DNA from: an uncultured Bacteroidales bacterium
Lineage (GTDB): Bacteria > Bacteroidota > Bacteroidia > Bacteroidales > UBA932
NCBI GenBank assembly: GCA_944322925.1
Contig: CALUQM010000004.1
Location: 1-64,000 of the forward strand
DNA: 64,000 bases
Reading direction: 5' to 3'
Shown here: positions 8,656-20,059 of the stretch, piece after piece
Layout: each line of letters begins with the position of its first letter
Position numbering within the stretch: position 1 is the stretch's first letter
Notes under the pieces: model-generated
The model's input: only the letters and a program-made list of their open reading frames with translations
Told to the model about the DNA's origin: nothing
The model's database searches: none
Translations under genes and position numbers: made by a program

Positions 8656-10273
8656 CGAACTTGACCCGCTCGCCTGTTGCAGGGTGGCGGAAGCATATTG
8701 CGCAGGACCTGAGTCCGAGAGTGTCCGACGGTGTCCCTCCGTACAGACGGTCGCCCGTGATCGGGGCTCCGAGCCCTTCGGAATGTGCGGAGTGTACCCT
8801 GAGCTGGTGCGTCCTCCCAGTCTCCGGCTTGAACAGCACTTTCATCCTTTTCCTCCTGCTGTCGGTTTCTTCGATATAATATTTCGTAAAAGCGGTTTTC
8901 CCGTATTCGAAGTCCACTTTCTGCCGCGGCCTGTCATCCATGTCCGGCAAAACGGGAAGGGATATTTCTCCGTATGTCCCTGCCCTGTGTTTCGGATTGT
9001 CCGGCCTGTATTCCACTTCCGCAATATATGTTTTCGTGACGGCTCTCGACGCAAACTGTCTCTGCAGTTCCCTGTAGCAGTCCGGATTCCTGGCGAAAAC
9101 CATGATGCCCGAAGTGTCCATGTCGAGCCTGTGGACCGGATACAGCTTCTCCCCGAATCTTTCTTCAAGGATTTCAGTCAGCGATGCCTGTACTTCCTTG
9201 CCGGGCACACATGCAATTCCGGCCGGCTTGTCGCAGATTATTATCCATTCGTCCTGATAGAGAATCAGGTTCTCATTGACCGGTATTGTTTCTTCCGAGG
9301 GCGGCATGCCCGTGCCGGGGCCTTTCAGCATGAAGCCGAGCAGAGGCCTGCATTTGCTGTTGCATGACGGATAGAAGCGGCCGGAATCGCGGATTGTGCC
9401 CTCCGGTGACTTTCCGTACCAGAATTCTCCTATGGATACGGGGGTGAGATTGTGCTGATAGGCGAAATTCAGAAGTTTCGGAGCCGCGCATTCTCCCGTA
9501 CCTCCGGGCGGGGTCAGTCCCTCCGCGGCGAATATTGAGGCTATGTCGGACTTTTCACCCTCACCGTTAAGGACAACGTACTGTCTGAAAAGCCACTCCT
9601 GCAGTTGTTCGGATTTCCGGGCCCTTTCATCTTTCAGGACTTCGACGGTCTTTTCGCAGGCGCGAATCCTGGCAGAGATTTCTTCTTCGCGTTCGCGGCA
9701 GGCCTTGACTTTCCTCCTGTATTCCGCCTTCATGAACATGCTTTCGCGCTCGAGTGCATCGAGAGTGGCTGCATCGCATCCAGCCGCCCTTGTGGCTTTC
9801 CTTTTTGCCTTCGCCCTGGCGGACTCTTCCTTGAAAGAGCTTATTACAATATTGTTTTCTTCCTTGATTTTCTTCAGATTGTCCAGAAGGGATATATATT
9901 CCAGGCTGGAAGTCAGATCTTCGATTTTTCTGTTGAGTCCGGATATTTCCGCCTCCGATTTTCTGTACCTGCCTTCCGGGTCCAGAAGATCGAAAACAGG
10001 GGGTACGAATCCGTCGATCATGTTTTTCCCGCCTGCAATGCCTGAAAAGCCGGCCAGAAATCCGTAATTCCCGCATTTGTCCCTTACTACAAGGACTCCG
10101 AGCATTTTCCCTTCCGAAAAAATGCCTTTCAGTTCATCCGAAGATTCGATGTGTCTGATGACTTTGCCGGCAGCATGGATGACGTCCGGAGATGGGACAT
10201 ATCTGAACGGATTGTTGAGCCGTGGAGGATATTCTCCCGTGTATCCGTCCATGCCGTGTACAGTGTCAGTCAT
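8621..10273 (-). CDS. RluA-family pseudouridine synthase with long N-terminal coiled-coil extension
   Basis: 550 residues, almost twice the usual RluA length. The C-terminal 210 residues are the synthase, which isomerises uridine to pseudouridine in RNA. The catalytic motif is HRLDMDTSG with nucleophile Asp384, and a KPETGRTHQLRVH motif follows. Residues 1-100 form an unknown N-terminal segment. Residues about 100-215 are strongly charged and heptad-rich (many E, K, R), which suggests a coiled coil. Residues 215-330 hold a second unassigned segment with several Cys. It overlaps the end of the antiporter gene by 8 bp and closes the operon. The RNA target is unknown. Confidence 0.9.
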   Translation of the reverse strand: MTDTVHGMDGYTGEYPPRLNNPFRYVPSPDVIHAAGKVIRHIESSDELKGIFSEGKMLGVLVVRDKCGNYGFLAGFSGIAGGKNMIDGFVPPVFDLLDPEGRYRKSEAEISGLNRKIEDLTSSLEYISLLDNLKKIKEENNIVISSFKEESARAKAKRKATRAAGCDAATLDALERESMFMKAEYRRKVKACREREEEISARIRACEKTVEVLKDERARKSEQLQEWLFRQYVVLNGEGEKSDIASIFAAEGLTPPGGTGECAAPKLLNFAYQHNLTPVSIGEFWYGKSPEGTIRDSGRFYPSCNSKCRPLLGFMLKGPGTGMPPSEETIPVNENLILYQDEWIIICDKPAGIACVPGKEVQASLTEILEERFGEKLYPVHRLDMDTSGIMVFARNPDCYRELQRQFASRAVTKTYIAEVEYRPDNPKHRAGTYGEISLPVLPDMDDRPRQKVDFEYGKTAFTKYYIEETDSRRKRMKVLFKPETGRTHQLRVHSAHSEGLGAPITGDRLYGGTPSDTLGLRSCAICFRHPATGERVKFVTPDGKFFPEP

Positions 10274-11744
10274 TGCCGGCGTTGTCCGAGATTATCAGCA
10301 GCCTGTCTCCGGCACGAAGTTTCACGCTTCCGTTCGGCACGATGAACTTTCCTTCCCTCTTTATCATCATTACGAGCATGCCTTCAGGAAGTTTCAGTTC
10401 TTTAAGCGTGTCCCCGTGAAGGAGGGATTCTTCTGTCAGCGAGATTTCCACCAGTTTTCCGGCTTCTTCGGGAACTTCTATGCCGAAAGTGTTTTCTTCT
10501 TCATCCATCTCTTCGTTCAGTTTGAACATTCTGGCCGATGCCGGAATGGAACTTCCCTGGACGACGAGAGAAACGAGCGTAATGAAGAACACTATGTTGA
10601 AAATCAGGTCTGCGCCCTGGACGTTCTCCACCACCGGATATGTGGCGAAGATAATCGGTGCCGCACCCCGCAGTCCGACCCAGGACGTGAAGAGCTTGGA
10701 CTGGACGGATATGCTGCGGAACGGTGCAAGGGATATGAATACGCTCAGAGGCCTGGCGACGAGTATCATGAATACTCCGATAAGCAGGGCGACAGGAGCT
10801 ACTTTCAGCATTTCATGAGGATTGACGAGAAGTCCGAGGATAAGGAACATCACGATCTGGACGAGCCATGTCAGGCTGTCGAAAAACGAGAAGATGTCCT
10901 TCTTGTACGGTATCGAACTGTTGCCTATGATTATTCCTGCTATGTAGACCGCAAGATAGCCGTTTCCTGCGAGGTAGGTCGTAACCGTAAAGGAGAAGAA
11001 CATTACGCTGAGCAGCATGATGGCGTACAGAGGCGCATTGCTCAGGTTGACACGGCGGAGGAACCATACGCTGGCGAAACCGAAGACAGCACCGCCGGCT
11101 GTGCCGACACCGAACTGCAGCAGAAAAGTCTTTACCGCATCGGCGGCCACATGCCATGAATCGATGTCTCCGGGCGTATTTCCGGAAAGGCTGCCTGCAA
11201 GCTGGATCAGGATAATGGTCAGGATGTATGCCATGGGGTCGTTGCTTCCGCTTTCGAGTTCGAGCAGAGGCTGGAGATTGTTTTTCAGCTTCATCCTGCT
11301 GTTTCTCAGGATATTGAAGACTGAGGCAGAATCCGTAGACGACATCGTGGCAGCCAGAAGCAGACACGTTACCAGAGGCAGGTTTATCGGACAACTCTCC
11401 CATATCGACAGCAGATAGATGAAAAGGCCTGTAAATACCGTTGTGAGCAGTACGCCAGCCGTCGACAGGACAAGCCCGGGAGCAAGTACGGGACGTATTT
11501 CCTTGATTTTTGTCTCCATACCGCCTGAAAACAGGATGACGCACAGAGAGCACATTCCTATGAACTGCGCCTGCTTCACGTCATCGAACTGGAGTCCGAG
11601 TCCGTCCACACCGAAAAGCATTCCGGCTACGAGGAAGAGAAGCAGGGACGGCAGCCCGAAACGGTAGCCTGCCTTGCTTATGAGTATGCCGCTGAAAATA
11701 AGGACGGACAGTATGAGCAGTATGTTTTCAGAAGTAAAAGTCAT
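10266..11744 (-). CDS. Potassium/proton antiporter, CvrA/NhaP2 type
   Basis: Inner-membrane cation/proton antiporter of the CPA1 family. About twelve or thirteen hydrophobic helices are followed by a soluble C-terminal RCK_C/TrkA-C-like regulatory domain (VEISLTEESLLHGDTLKELKLPEG to DRLLIISD). Conserved acidic residues lie in the LLAATMSSTDSASVF and LESGSNDPMAY helices. I place the start at the ATG at 11744, which directly follows the nth stop and gives MTFTSENILL. An in-frame upstream start at 11789 would add a polar 15-residue lead inside nth. Predicted role: K+ or Na+ efflux and pH homeostasis. Confidence 0.9.
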   Translation of the reverse strand: MTFTSENILLILSVLIFSGILISKAGYRFGLPSLLLFLVAGMLFGVDGLGLQFDDVKQAQFIGMCSLCVILFSGGMETKIKEIRPVLAPGLVLSTAGVLLTTVFTGLFIYLLSIWESCPINLPLVTCLLLAATMSSTDSASVFNILRNSRMKLKNNLQPLLELESGSNDPMAYILTIILIQLAGSLSGNTPGDIDSWHVAADAVKTFLLQFGVGTAGGAVFGFASVWFLRRVNLSNAPLYAIMLLSVMFFSFTVTTYLAGNGYLAVYIAGIIIGNSSIPYKKDIFSFFDSLTWLVQIVMFLILGLLVNPHEMLKVAPVALLIGVFMILVARPLSVFISLAPFRSISVQSKLFTSWVGLRGAAPIIFATYPVVENVQGADLIFNIVFFITLVSLVVQGSSIPASARMFKLNEEMDEEENTFGIEVPEEAGKLVEISLTEESLLHGDTLKELKLPEGMLVMMIKREGKFIVPNGSVKLRAGDRLLIISDNAGND

Positions 11745-11745
11745 T

Positions 11746-12387
11746 TCACTGAGGGTTGTCTGTGTTCCTTGTCCTGCACCACCGTGCAAGCTCGCATTTG
11801 TCGCAGCCCGGTTTGCGGGCAGTGCATACGTATCTCCCGTGGAGTATCAGCCAGTGATGTGCGACCGGCCTGAGCTCCGGAGGTATGTTGTCGGTAAGGT
11901 CCTTTTCTACTTCCGTTACAGTCTTGCCGTCTGAAAGCCCGAGTCTTCTCGATACCCTGTAGACGTGGGTGTCGACGGCGATCACGGGCTTGTCGTAGAT
12001 TACGGAAGCTATGACATTGGCAGTCTTGCGGCCTACTCCGGGAAGTTTCATGAGGTCTTCGGGATTTTCGGGGACCTTTCCTCCGAAATCTTCGACGAGC
12101 ATCCTGGCCATTCCGACGAGGTGTCTTGCCTTGCTGTTCGGAAACGTTATCGAGCGTATGTCTTCGTAGACTTCATCGATACCGGCTTCCGCAAGTTTTT
12201 CGGGAACGGGATATTTGCGGAAAATTTCCGGTGTGTACATGTTCACCCTTTTGTCCGTGCACTGGGCGGAAAGTATGACGGCAATGAGGAGGTGGAAAGG
12301 GGAGTCGTACCTGAGTTCGGTACCGACATCAGGGGAATTTGCCTTGAACCAGCCGAGAATTTCCCCGTATCTTTCTTCTCTTGTCAT
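11746..12387 (-). CDS. nth: Endonuclease III (DNA glycosylase/AP lyase)
   Basis: 213 residues, the normal length. It excises oxidised pyrimidines and nicks the abasic site by beta-elimination. The helix-hairpin-helix LPGVGRKTANVI carries catalytic Lys121, and Asp139 lies in VDTHVYRVSRRLGL. The C-terminal 4Fe-4S site is Cys-X6-Cys-X2-Cys-X5-Cys in the stretch YVCTARKPGC to ARWC. Its start overlaps the end of the ftsE-like gene by 4 bp, and its stop abuts the antiporter start, so it is the second gene of a four-gene minus-strand operon. Confidence 0.97.
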   Translation of the reverse strand: MTREERYGEILGWFKANSPDVGTELRYDSPFHLLIAVILSAQCTDKRVNMYTPEIFRKYPVPEKLAEAGIDEVYEDIRSITFPNSKARHLVGMARMLVEDFGGKVPENPEDLMKLPGVGRKTANVIASVIYDKPVIAVDTHVYRVSRRLGLSDGKTVTEVEKDLTDNIPPELRPVAHHWLILHGRYVCTARKPGCDKCELARWCRTRNTDNPQ

Positions 12388-13100
12388 AAGGCAGCCTCCG
12401 TCACTGCGTTCCCGTCAATGGGGAAAATTTCAGTGCAGCCTTCATTCCTGCATTCCATCACCCTGCCTTTGTATTTCTCGAAAACGGACCGGTTGTGCGT
12501 GACCATTACGATGGCCGTACCCCGTTCCCTGTTGATTTTCGCAAGAAGTTCCATTATCCCTTCGGCCGTCTCGCTGTCGAGATTTCCCGTCGGCTCGTCG
12601 GCAAGTATCACTTCAGGGCTGTTGAGTAGCGAGCGTGCGATAGCGACTCTCTGCTGTTCGCCTCCGGACAGCTGGTGCGGCATCCTGTGCGACTTGTGGG
12701 CCATTCCGACAGCCTCGAGTACTTCATTTATGCGTCTGGAAATGCTCTGCTCGCTTTTCCATCCGGTCGCCTTGAGTACGAATGAAAGGTTTTCCTCGAC
12801 ATTCCTGTCCATAAGGAGCTGAAAATCCTGGAAGATCACTCCGAGTTTCCTTCTCAGAAATGGGATGTCCTTCTCCCTTATCTTTACGAGATCGAAGCCG
12901 CATACCGTTCCCTCTCCCTTGACGAGAGGGTTTTCGGCTATGACTGTCCTTATGATCGATGTCTTTCCCGTACCTACTTTTCCTACGATATACATGAAAT
13001 CGCCCGGATATACGTCCATATCCAGATCATAGATCACTACATTGTCCCCTCCGCATATATCGGCATTCCTGAAAGAAATTACAGCTTTCCTGTCTTCCAT
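12384..13100 (-). CDS. FtsE-like ABC transporter ATP-binding protein
   Basis: 238 residues, one ABC cassette. Walker A is GKVGTGKTS, the Q-loop is GVIFQDFQLL, the signature is LSGGEQQRVAIARSLL, and Walker B is VILADEPTGNLD. The sequence is closest in style to FtsE, the ATPase that with FtsX controls septal peptidoglycan hydrolases at division. No FtsX-like permease is in the window, so the partner must be encoded elsewhere, and LolD-like lipoprotein export is an alternative. It is the first gene of the operon with nth, the antiporter and the pseudouridine synthase. Confidence 0.82.
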   Translation of the reverse strand: MEDRKAVISFRNADICGGDNVVIYDLDMDVYPGDFMYIVGKVGTGKTSIIRTVIAENPLVKGEGTVCGFDLVKIREKDIPFLRRKLGVIFQDFQLLMDRNVEENLSFVLKATGWKSEQSISRRINEVLEAVGMAHKSHRMPHQLSGGEQQRVAIARSLLNSPEVILADEPTGNLDSETAEGIMELLAKINRERGTAIVMVTHNRSVFEKYKGRVMECRNEGCTEIFPIDGNAVTEAAL

Positions 13101-13125
13101 TGCTCAAAATTTCATATACATTCTA

Positions 13126-13133
13126 CAAATGTA
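13126..13133 (-). promoter_or_regulatory. Promoter -7 box for the ftsE-like/nth operon
   Basis: CAAATGTA on the plus strand reads TACATTTG on the minus strand, an exact TAnnTTTG match 26 bp before the ftsE-like ATG. No clear -33 element. Confidence 0.5.
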
Positions 13134-13145
13134 GTAAAAAAAGCC

Positions 13146-13153
13146 TATTTTTG
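13146..13153 (+). promoter_or_regulatory. Promoter -7 box for the TPR protein gene
   Basis: TATTTTTG matches TAnnTTTG and lies 33 bp before the ATG at 13187. It faces away from the minus-strand box at 13126-13133, so the 86-bp gap holds two back-to-back promoters. No clear -33 TTTG is seen. Confidence 0.5.
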
Positions 13154-13186
13154 TGAAATTGTAAATAAAGAAACAATATAAAAAAT

Positions 13187-16100
13187 ATGAGACTGAAGTT
13201 TGCCGCTGTCTTCATTCTTGCCGCAATGGCTTCCGTTTCGCAGGCCCAGATCCTGCCGAATGGAACTCCCCGGGAGAACGGACAGCAACAATCCAGAGAG
13301 TACAGGGAGGCTTTGCGTCTGTTCGGGAAGGGCATGTACGGCAGATCAATGGTCATGTTCAGGGATCTTGCCCGCACGACCGGCGACGAGTCGGCTTTCG
13401 GCTATTATGTGCTGAACGCAGTATATCTGGAAGTTCCGGGGTATGAAGAGCTGGTAGCAGACTTTACCGACCGTTTCTCTTCATCAGGCTTGATCCCGCA
13501 GATCAGATACCGCTATGCCCTCAACCTTTTCGACGACAGGAATTTCAACGGGGCTGCAGAGCAGTTCGCCATGCTTTCGCGCCACGATCTGTATCGGAAC
13601 CAGCTTCCCGAATTCCTGTTCAAGAGAGCGTACTGCGACTTCGAGATGCGTTATTTCGACAGGGCGCTCCTCAGATTCAAGGATCTTTCCATGCGTGACG
13701 CATCGGATTATACGGCTCCTGCGCAGTATGCCATAGGTTACATATACTATGAACGGGAAAATTTCAGTGAGGCTGCGGAATGGCTTGCCCTTGCCTCCTC
13801 GGACAGCCGGTTTTCGGAGCTTGCGTCGTTCTATCTTCTCGAATGCCGTTTCATGCTGAAGGATTATGAGACAGTGCGTGAAACAGGACCGGAACTGCTC
13901 GGCAAGGTGACGGAAGACAGAAAACCGCATGTGGCAAGATTCATTTCAGAGTCCTGTCTGGTCCTCGGCGACAATGAGAATGCCGTGAAATATTTTGAAC
14001 TGAGCAGGAAATCCCTTTCAAGCGAATCCCGCTCGGACTTCTTCTATGCTGGTTCGGTCATGTATGCGGTCAAGGATTATCAGGCTGCGATAGACAATTT
14101 CTCGATGATGACGGACCGCTCGGACTCCCTCGGCCAGATAGCCAATTACGATCTTGGCTACAGCTATATCCAGACCAGAAACAAGGTTGCCGCCATGGAG
14201 GCTTTCAAGGACGCTTCCGAAGCCGTTTTCGATCCTGCAATCAAGGAAGACGCCTTTTTCAATTATGCAAAACTCGCATTCGACCTCAATACCGATTCGT
14301 CTGTATTTTATGAATATCTCGACCAGTATCCTAAGACGGGCAAAAGGGAACAGATATACAGTTACATAGCTATCGCCGCCCTTTACAACCGTGATTACGA
14401 AGGGGCTATCGAGGCATACGACGAAATCGATGAACTCGATGCCGGCATGAAGGCCAACTACATGAAGGCCAATTATCTCCGTGCCCATGACCTTATTGCG
14501 AAAGGCTCCTACAGGGCCGCCGCCGACTGTCTCAAGGCAGCCGTGTACTATTCAGACAGAAGGACATATTTCAACCAGATAGCAAGATACTGGCTCGGAG
14601 AGTCCTACTATAAATGCGGACAGTACGACAATGCACTGAAGGTATTTACCGACCTGTACAATACCTCCGCTCTCTACGGCACCGAAGAATCCGAGCTCAT
14701 CGCCTTCAACATAGGCTACAGTTATCTCAAGAAAGACGAGTACGCGTCGGCTGCGGAGTGGTTTTCAAAATATCTCGACAGCGATTCCGATATTTACAGG
14801 AAGGAATCACTCATCAGGTACGGAGACTGCATGTTCATGCAGCAGAAATACGATGAGGCCATAACCGCATACGGCAGGGAACTGAAAGACTATTTCGATG
14901 CCGATGACATATATCCATACTATCAGGCAGCCCTCTCGTACGGCCTTACCGGAGACAGTAAAAGGAAAATATCCCTTCTTTCGAATGTCAGGCAGGCGTC
15001 TCCGTCTTCGCTTTTCTATCCTGAGGCCATGTATGAACTCGGACGCTCTCTTGCTGCCGCCGGCAGTACGGACGAGGCCGCCGAATGCTTCACTGCCCTG
15101 GCGGACAGTGTGCGGGACAGTATTTTCATCGCGAAATCATACATCGAACTCGGCATGATATACCGCAACAAGTCCCAGGACGACAAGGCTTTGTCCTATT
15201 ACCGGAAAGTGGTGGAGGAAATGCCTTTGTCTGAATATGCCGATGCCGCACTGCTTTCCATCGAGTCCATATACAAGTCTTCAAACCGGCCGGAAGAATA
15301 TCTGGCGTACATTGAGAGCATAGGGCGTTCGTCATTGAAGACCGACGACGAGAAGGAGATGATGATCTACAATGCGGCCGAGCAGATTTTCATATCCGGG
15401 AATTACCAGAAAGCGATTGCTTCGCTCGAATCATATCTCGACAGATATCCTTCAGGCAGGATGGTCCATGAAGCGGATTATTACATGGCCGAGTGCTATC
15501 GTCTGACGGACCGCCCTGAAGACGCCTGCGACTGGTACAGGAAGGTGACGGACGGCCCGGCCGGCCAGTACACCGGCCGGTCTTACCTGAATCTTGCCGA
15601 CCTGTCGTATTCTTTGCAGAAGTACGACGATGCTTTCATGGCATATTCCGTCCTGTACGATAACGGTTCTTATGACGAATACAGGCAGATTGCGCTTACG
15701 GGTCTCATGCGTTCGTCCTACAGGGCGCGCATGTATCGGGAAGCGGCTGAATATGCCGGACTTGCAGTCGGAGCGTACAGTGCGGATGAGGCGCTCCTCA
15801 GGGAAGCTCTGTACGTTCAGGCAAAATCACTGCTTGCCGTCTCCCGCAGGGACGAGGCATTGTCACTGATGGAGAAACTTGCGGCATGGCCGTCGACTCC
15901 GGAAGGTGCCGAAGCATCGTACGTTCTGATTCAGGACAGCTATGACAGGGGTGCTTTCGACCAGGCGAAGGAGAGGGTCTACGCCTTTTCTGATTCAGGT
16001 ACGGGCCAGGCTTACTGGCTTGCCAAGGCTTTCATCGTTCTGGGCGACGTCTTTGCGGAGACCGACAATCTCGTCCAGGCGGAAGCCACTTTCAGGAGCG

Positions 16101-16207
16101 TAGCAGAAGGATATACTCCGGAAAATGCGAATGACGACATAATGCAGAGCGTAAACATGCGTCTTGAAAAACTTGAAGAGCTGATGAATGCTTCTCAAGG
16201 GGAATAA
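13187..16207 (+). CDS. Secreted/periplasmic tetratricopeptide repeat protein
   Basis: 1006 residues. A signal peptide (MRLKFAAVFILAAMASVSQAQ) is followed by an almost unbroken array of TPR-like helical hairpins rich in A-x-x-x-Y and Y-x-x-A patterns (for example YDNALKVFTDLYNTS, YDEAITAYGRELKDYF, YDDAFMAYSVLYDNG). Some 20 or more repeats are plausible. TPR arrays bind proteins; no catalytic domain is visible. The gene after it, 35 bp downstream, encodes an outer-membrane barrel, so a periplasmic scaffold working with that barrel is a reasonable inference. The exact function is unknown. Confidence 0.88.
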   Translation: MRLKFAAVFILAAMASVSQAQILPNGTPRENGQQQSREYREALRLFGKGMYGRSMVMFRDLARTTGDESAFGYYVLNAVYLEVPGYEELVADFTDRFSSSGLIPQIRYRYALNLFDDRNFNGAAEQFAMLSRHDLYRNQLPEFLFKRAYCDFEMRYFDRALLRFKDLSMRDASDYTAPAQYAIGYIYYERENFSEAAEWLALASSDSRFSELASFYLLECRFMLKDYETVRETGPELLGKVTEDRKPHVARFISESCLVLGDNENAVKYFELSRKSLSSESRSDFFYAGSVMYAVKDYQAAIDNFSMMTDRSDSLGQIANYDLGYSYIQTRNKVAAMEAFKDASEAVFDPAIKEDAFFNYAKLAFDLNTDSSVFYEYLDQYPKTGKREQIYSYIAIAALYNRDYEGAIEAYDEIDELDAGMKANYMKANYLRAHDLIAKGSYRAAADCLKAAVYYSDRRTYFNQIARYWLGESYYKCGQYDNALKVFTDLYNTSALYGTEESELIAFNIGYSYLKKDEYASAAEWFSKYLDSDSDIYRKESLIRYGDCMFMQQKYDEAITAYGRELKDYFDADDIYPYYQAALSYGLTGDSKRKISLLSNVRQASPSSLFYPEAMYELGRSLAAAGSTDEAAECFTALADSVRDSIFIAKSYIELGMIYRNKSQDDKALSYYRKVVEEMPLSEYADAALLSIESIYKSSNRPEEYLAYIESIGRSSLKTDDEKEMMIYNAAEQIFISGNYQKAIASLESYLDRYPSGRMVHEADYYMAECYRLTDRPEDACDWYRKVTDGPAGQYTGRSYLNLADLSYSLQKYDDAFMAYSVLYDNGSYDEYRQIALTGLMRSSYRARMYREAAEYAGLAVGAYSADEALLREALYVQAKSLLAVSRRDEALSLMEKLAAWPSTPEGAEASYVLIQDSYDRGAFDQAKERVYAFSDSGTGQAYWLAKAFIVLGDVFAETDNLVQAEATFRSVAEGYTPENANDDIMQSVNMRLEKLEELMNASQGE

Positions 16208-16242
16208 GACGGCGGTAATTATCATAAACACAGTTCTGGAAA

Positions 16243-17974
16243 ATGAAAAGAATCGGACACCATATCATCTGTCAGACATTGATAGCCGCCGTTTTCGCTG
16301 CGGCCGGACTCCGGATGTCGGCACAGGATCTCAATCCTACTGTCGAGGTTTCACGGCAGTACAGGGGAACCATCGTAGACCTTAACAAGCCTACTGTCGG
16401 CATGGCTGTTCCTGACAGTCTTCTGCAGTTCAACCTCGATTTCGATTATTCGGTTTTCGACAACCCTTTCAAGGGGGCATACGAATTCAGGCCTTTCCTG
16501 ATGGACATGGAACTGGCTCCGGCATTGTCCGGCGAACGGTCCTTCTATCTTGTCGCAGGAGCCGGATATTCCCTTCATCCGGTTCTCGACATGGTGTGGA
16601 CGCCTGTAAGAAGCGAGAGTTTCAGACTGTCGCTGTATGCCTCCCACAATTCGTATATCGGGAAATACCGTTCCGTCGGCCCCGGCCTCTCCGGGAGTCA
16701 GGCCGTCACGCTCGAACCGGACGGCAGGCATTTTTCTGGCCATGACATGGTCTCGAAGGCAGGGGTGGACGGCTCATACGACTGGGAAACAGGCATTCTG
16801 TCGTTCAGGACAGGATATTTCGGAACTGCCTTCAAGGATACGACAGTCACCAGAGGATATGACGGTTTCGAAATCGGTCTCGGCGTGGCATCGAAGGAAC
16901 GCCTCGAAACGCATTTCGTGTATGACGTGGCTTTCGGATACAGGTATGCCGAAGACAAGTTCACATATTCCGGCATGCAGAAAAACTACCTGACCGGACA
17001 CGACCTTGATCTCGACGCCCGTTTTGGCGGAACGTTCAGGTCCGGACATTCGGTAATGCTCGATCTCGGCCTCGATTTCGCATCCTACGGTGCGGCGTAT
17101 GATTCCGATGCCGGCAATTTTTCCGTCACTCCGCGGTATCTGTATTCCGGCGGCCGCTGGAATGTCGATCTCGGGGTGGAACTCGCGTTTCTTGTGAGGA
17201 ACAACAGGTCCGGCAGTCCGGTTCCGATAAATACGGCACAGGGCCAGATAGTGTATCCGGACATAAGGATAGACTTCAATCTGCTCAGGAACCATCTCGA
17301 CATGTATCTCGAAATCGGAGGAGGTCCCGACATAAACAGGTATTCGTCGATACTCTCTTCATGGAGACATGTCACGCCGTTCTTCAATACGGACGGGTCG
17401 CCTCTTATCGACAATACGGTCGAAAGGATTTCGGCCGCGGTCGGTTTCGACGGGAACATCGCATCGAGATTCGATTATGATCTCCGGGCCGGATACAGGA
17501 ATTTCGGCAACGCCCTGCTGGAAACTCTTTCGCCGGCAGGCAGCATTCTCCGCGCAGGTATTGCCTATGCGCCTTACCAGATGTTCTTCACCCAGCTGGA
17601 TTATTCTTGGAAGTCTCCTGATTTCCTTGTCGGCGGTTATTTCAGATATCAGGCTACGGACATATCACGGCGCAATCCTGCAATGTTCTCCCTGCCTGCA
17701 TTCTCCGGCAGCATCGATTTCATGTACAACTGGAAGGAAAGGATTTATGCCGGCATCGACTGCGATTTCGCATCATCGCGCCGCTGCGCTGCCTCGACTG
17801 CATTGCCGCTGCCTGCCGAAGTGCGGATCCCGGGCTACGCCGACCTCGGAGTGAAGTTCGGCTATGCTTTCACAAGGAAATTTTCATTGTGGCTGCGCGG
17901 AGGCAACCTTCTGGACATGACAATCCAGAAATCCCCGCTGTATGCCGAGAGCGGGATATATTTTACAGGAGGAA

Positions 17975-17991
<17 letters not shown>
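16243..17991 (+). CDS. Outer-membrane beta-barrel protein (TonB-receptor-like barrel)
   Basis: 582 residues with an N-terminal signal sequence ending near AQD. Alternating hydrophobic/polar strands with many aromatic residues and Gly-rich turns run through to the last strand (YFTGGICLNL), typical of an outer-membrane barrel. Predicted strands are long and resemble the barrel half of TonB-dependent receptors, but I see no plug domain or TonB box. It probably forms an operon with the TPR gene upstream. The cargo or role is unknown; assembly or transport at the outer membrane is an inference from topology. Its last codons contain the gyrB promoter. Confidence 0.78.
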
Positions 17992-20013
<2,022 letters not shown>

Positions 20014-20059
20014 TAATATATCAGTTTGATTATCAGTATTAAAATCTAAATCAGATATT

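Noticed and set aside
11745..11789. Extended antiporter start inside nth
   Set aside because: It would encode a polar lead before the first helix; the ATG at 11744 sits directly after the nth stop.
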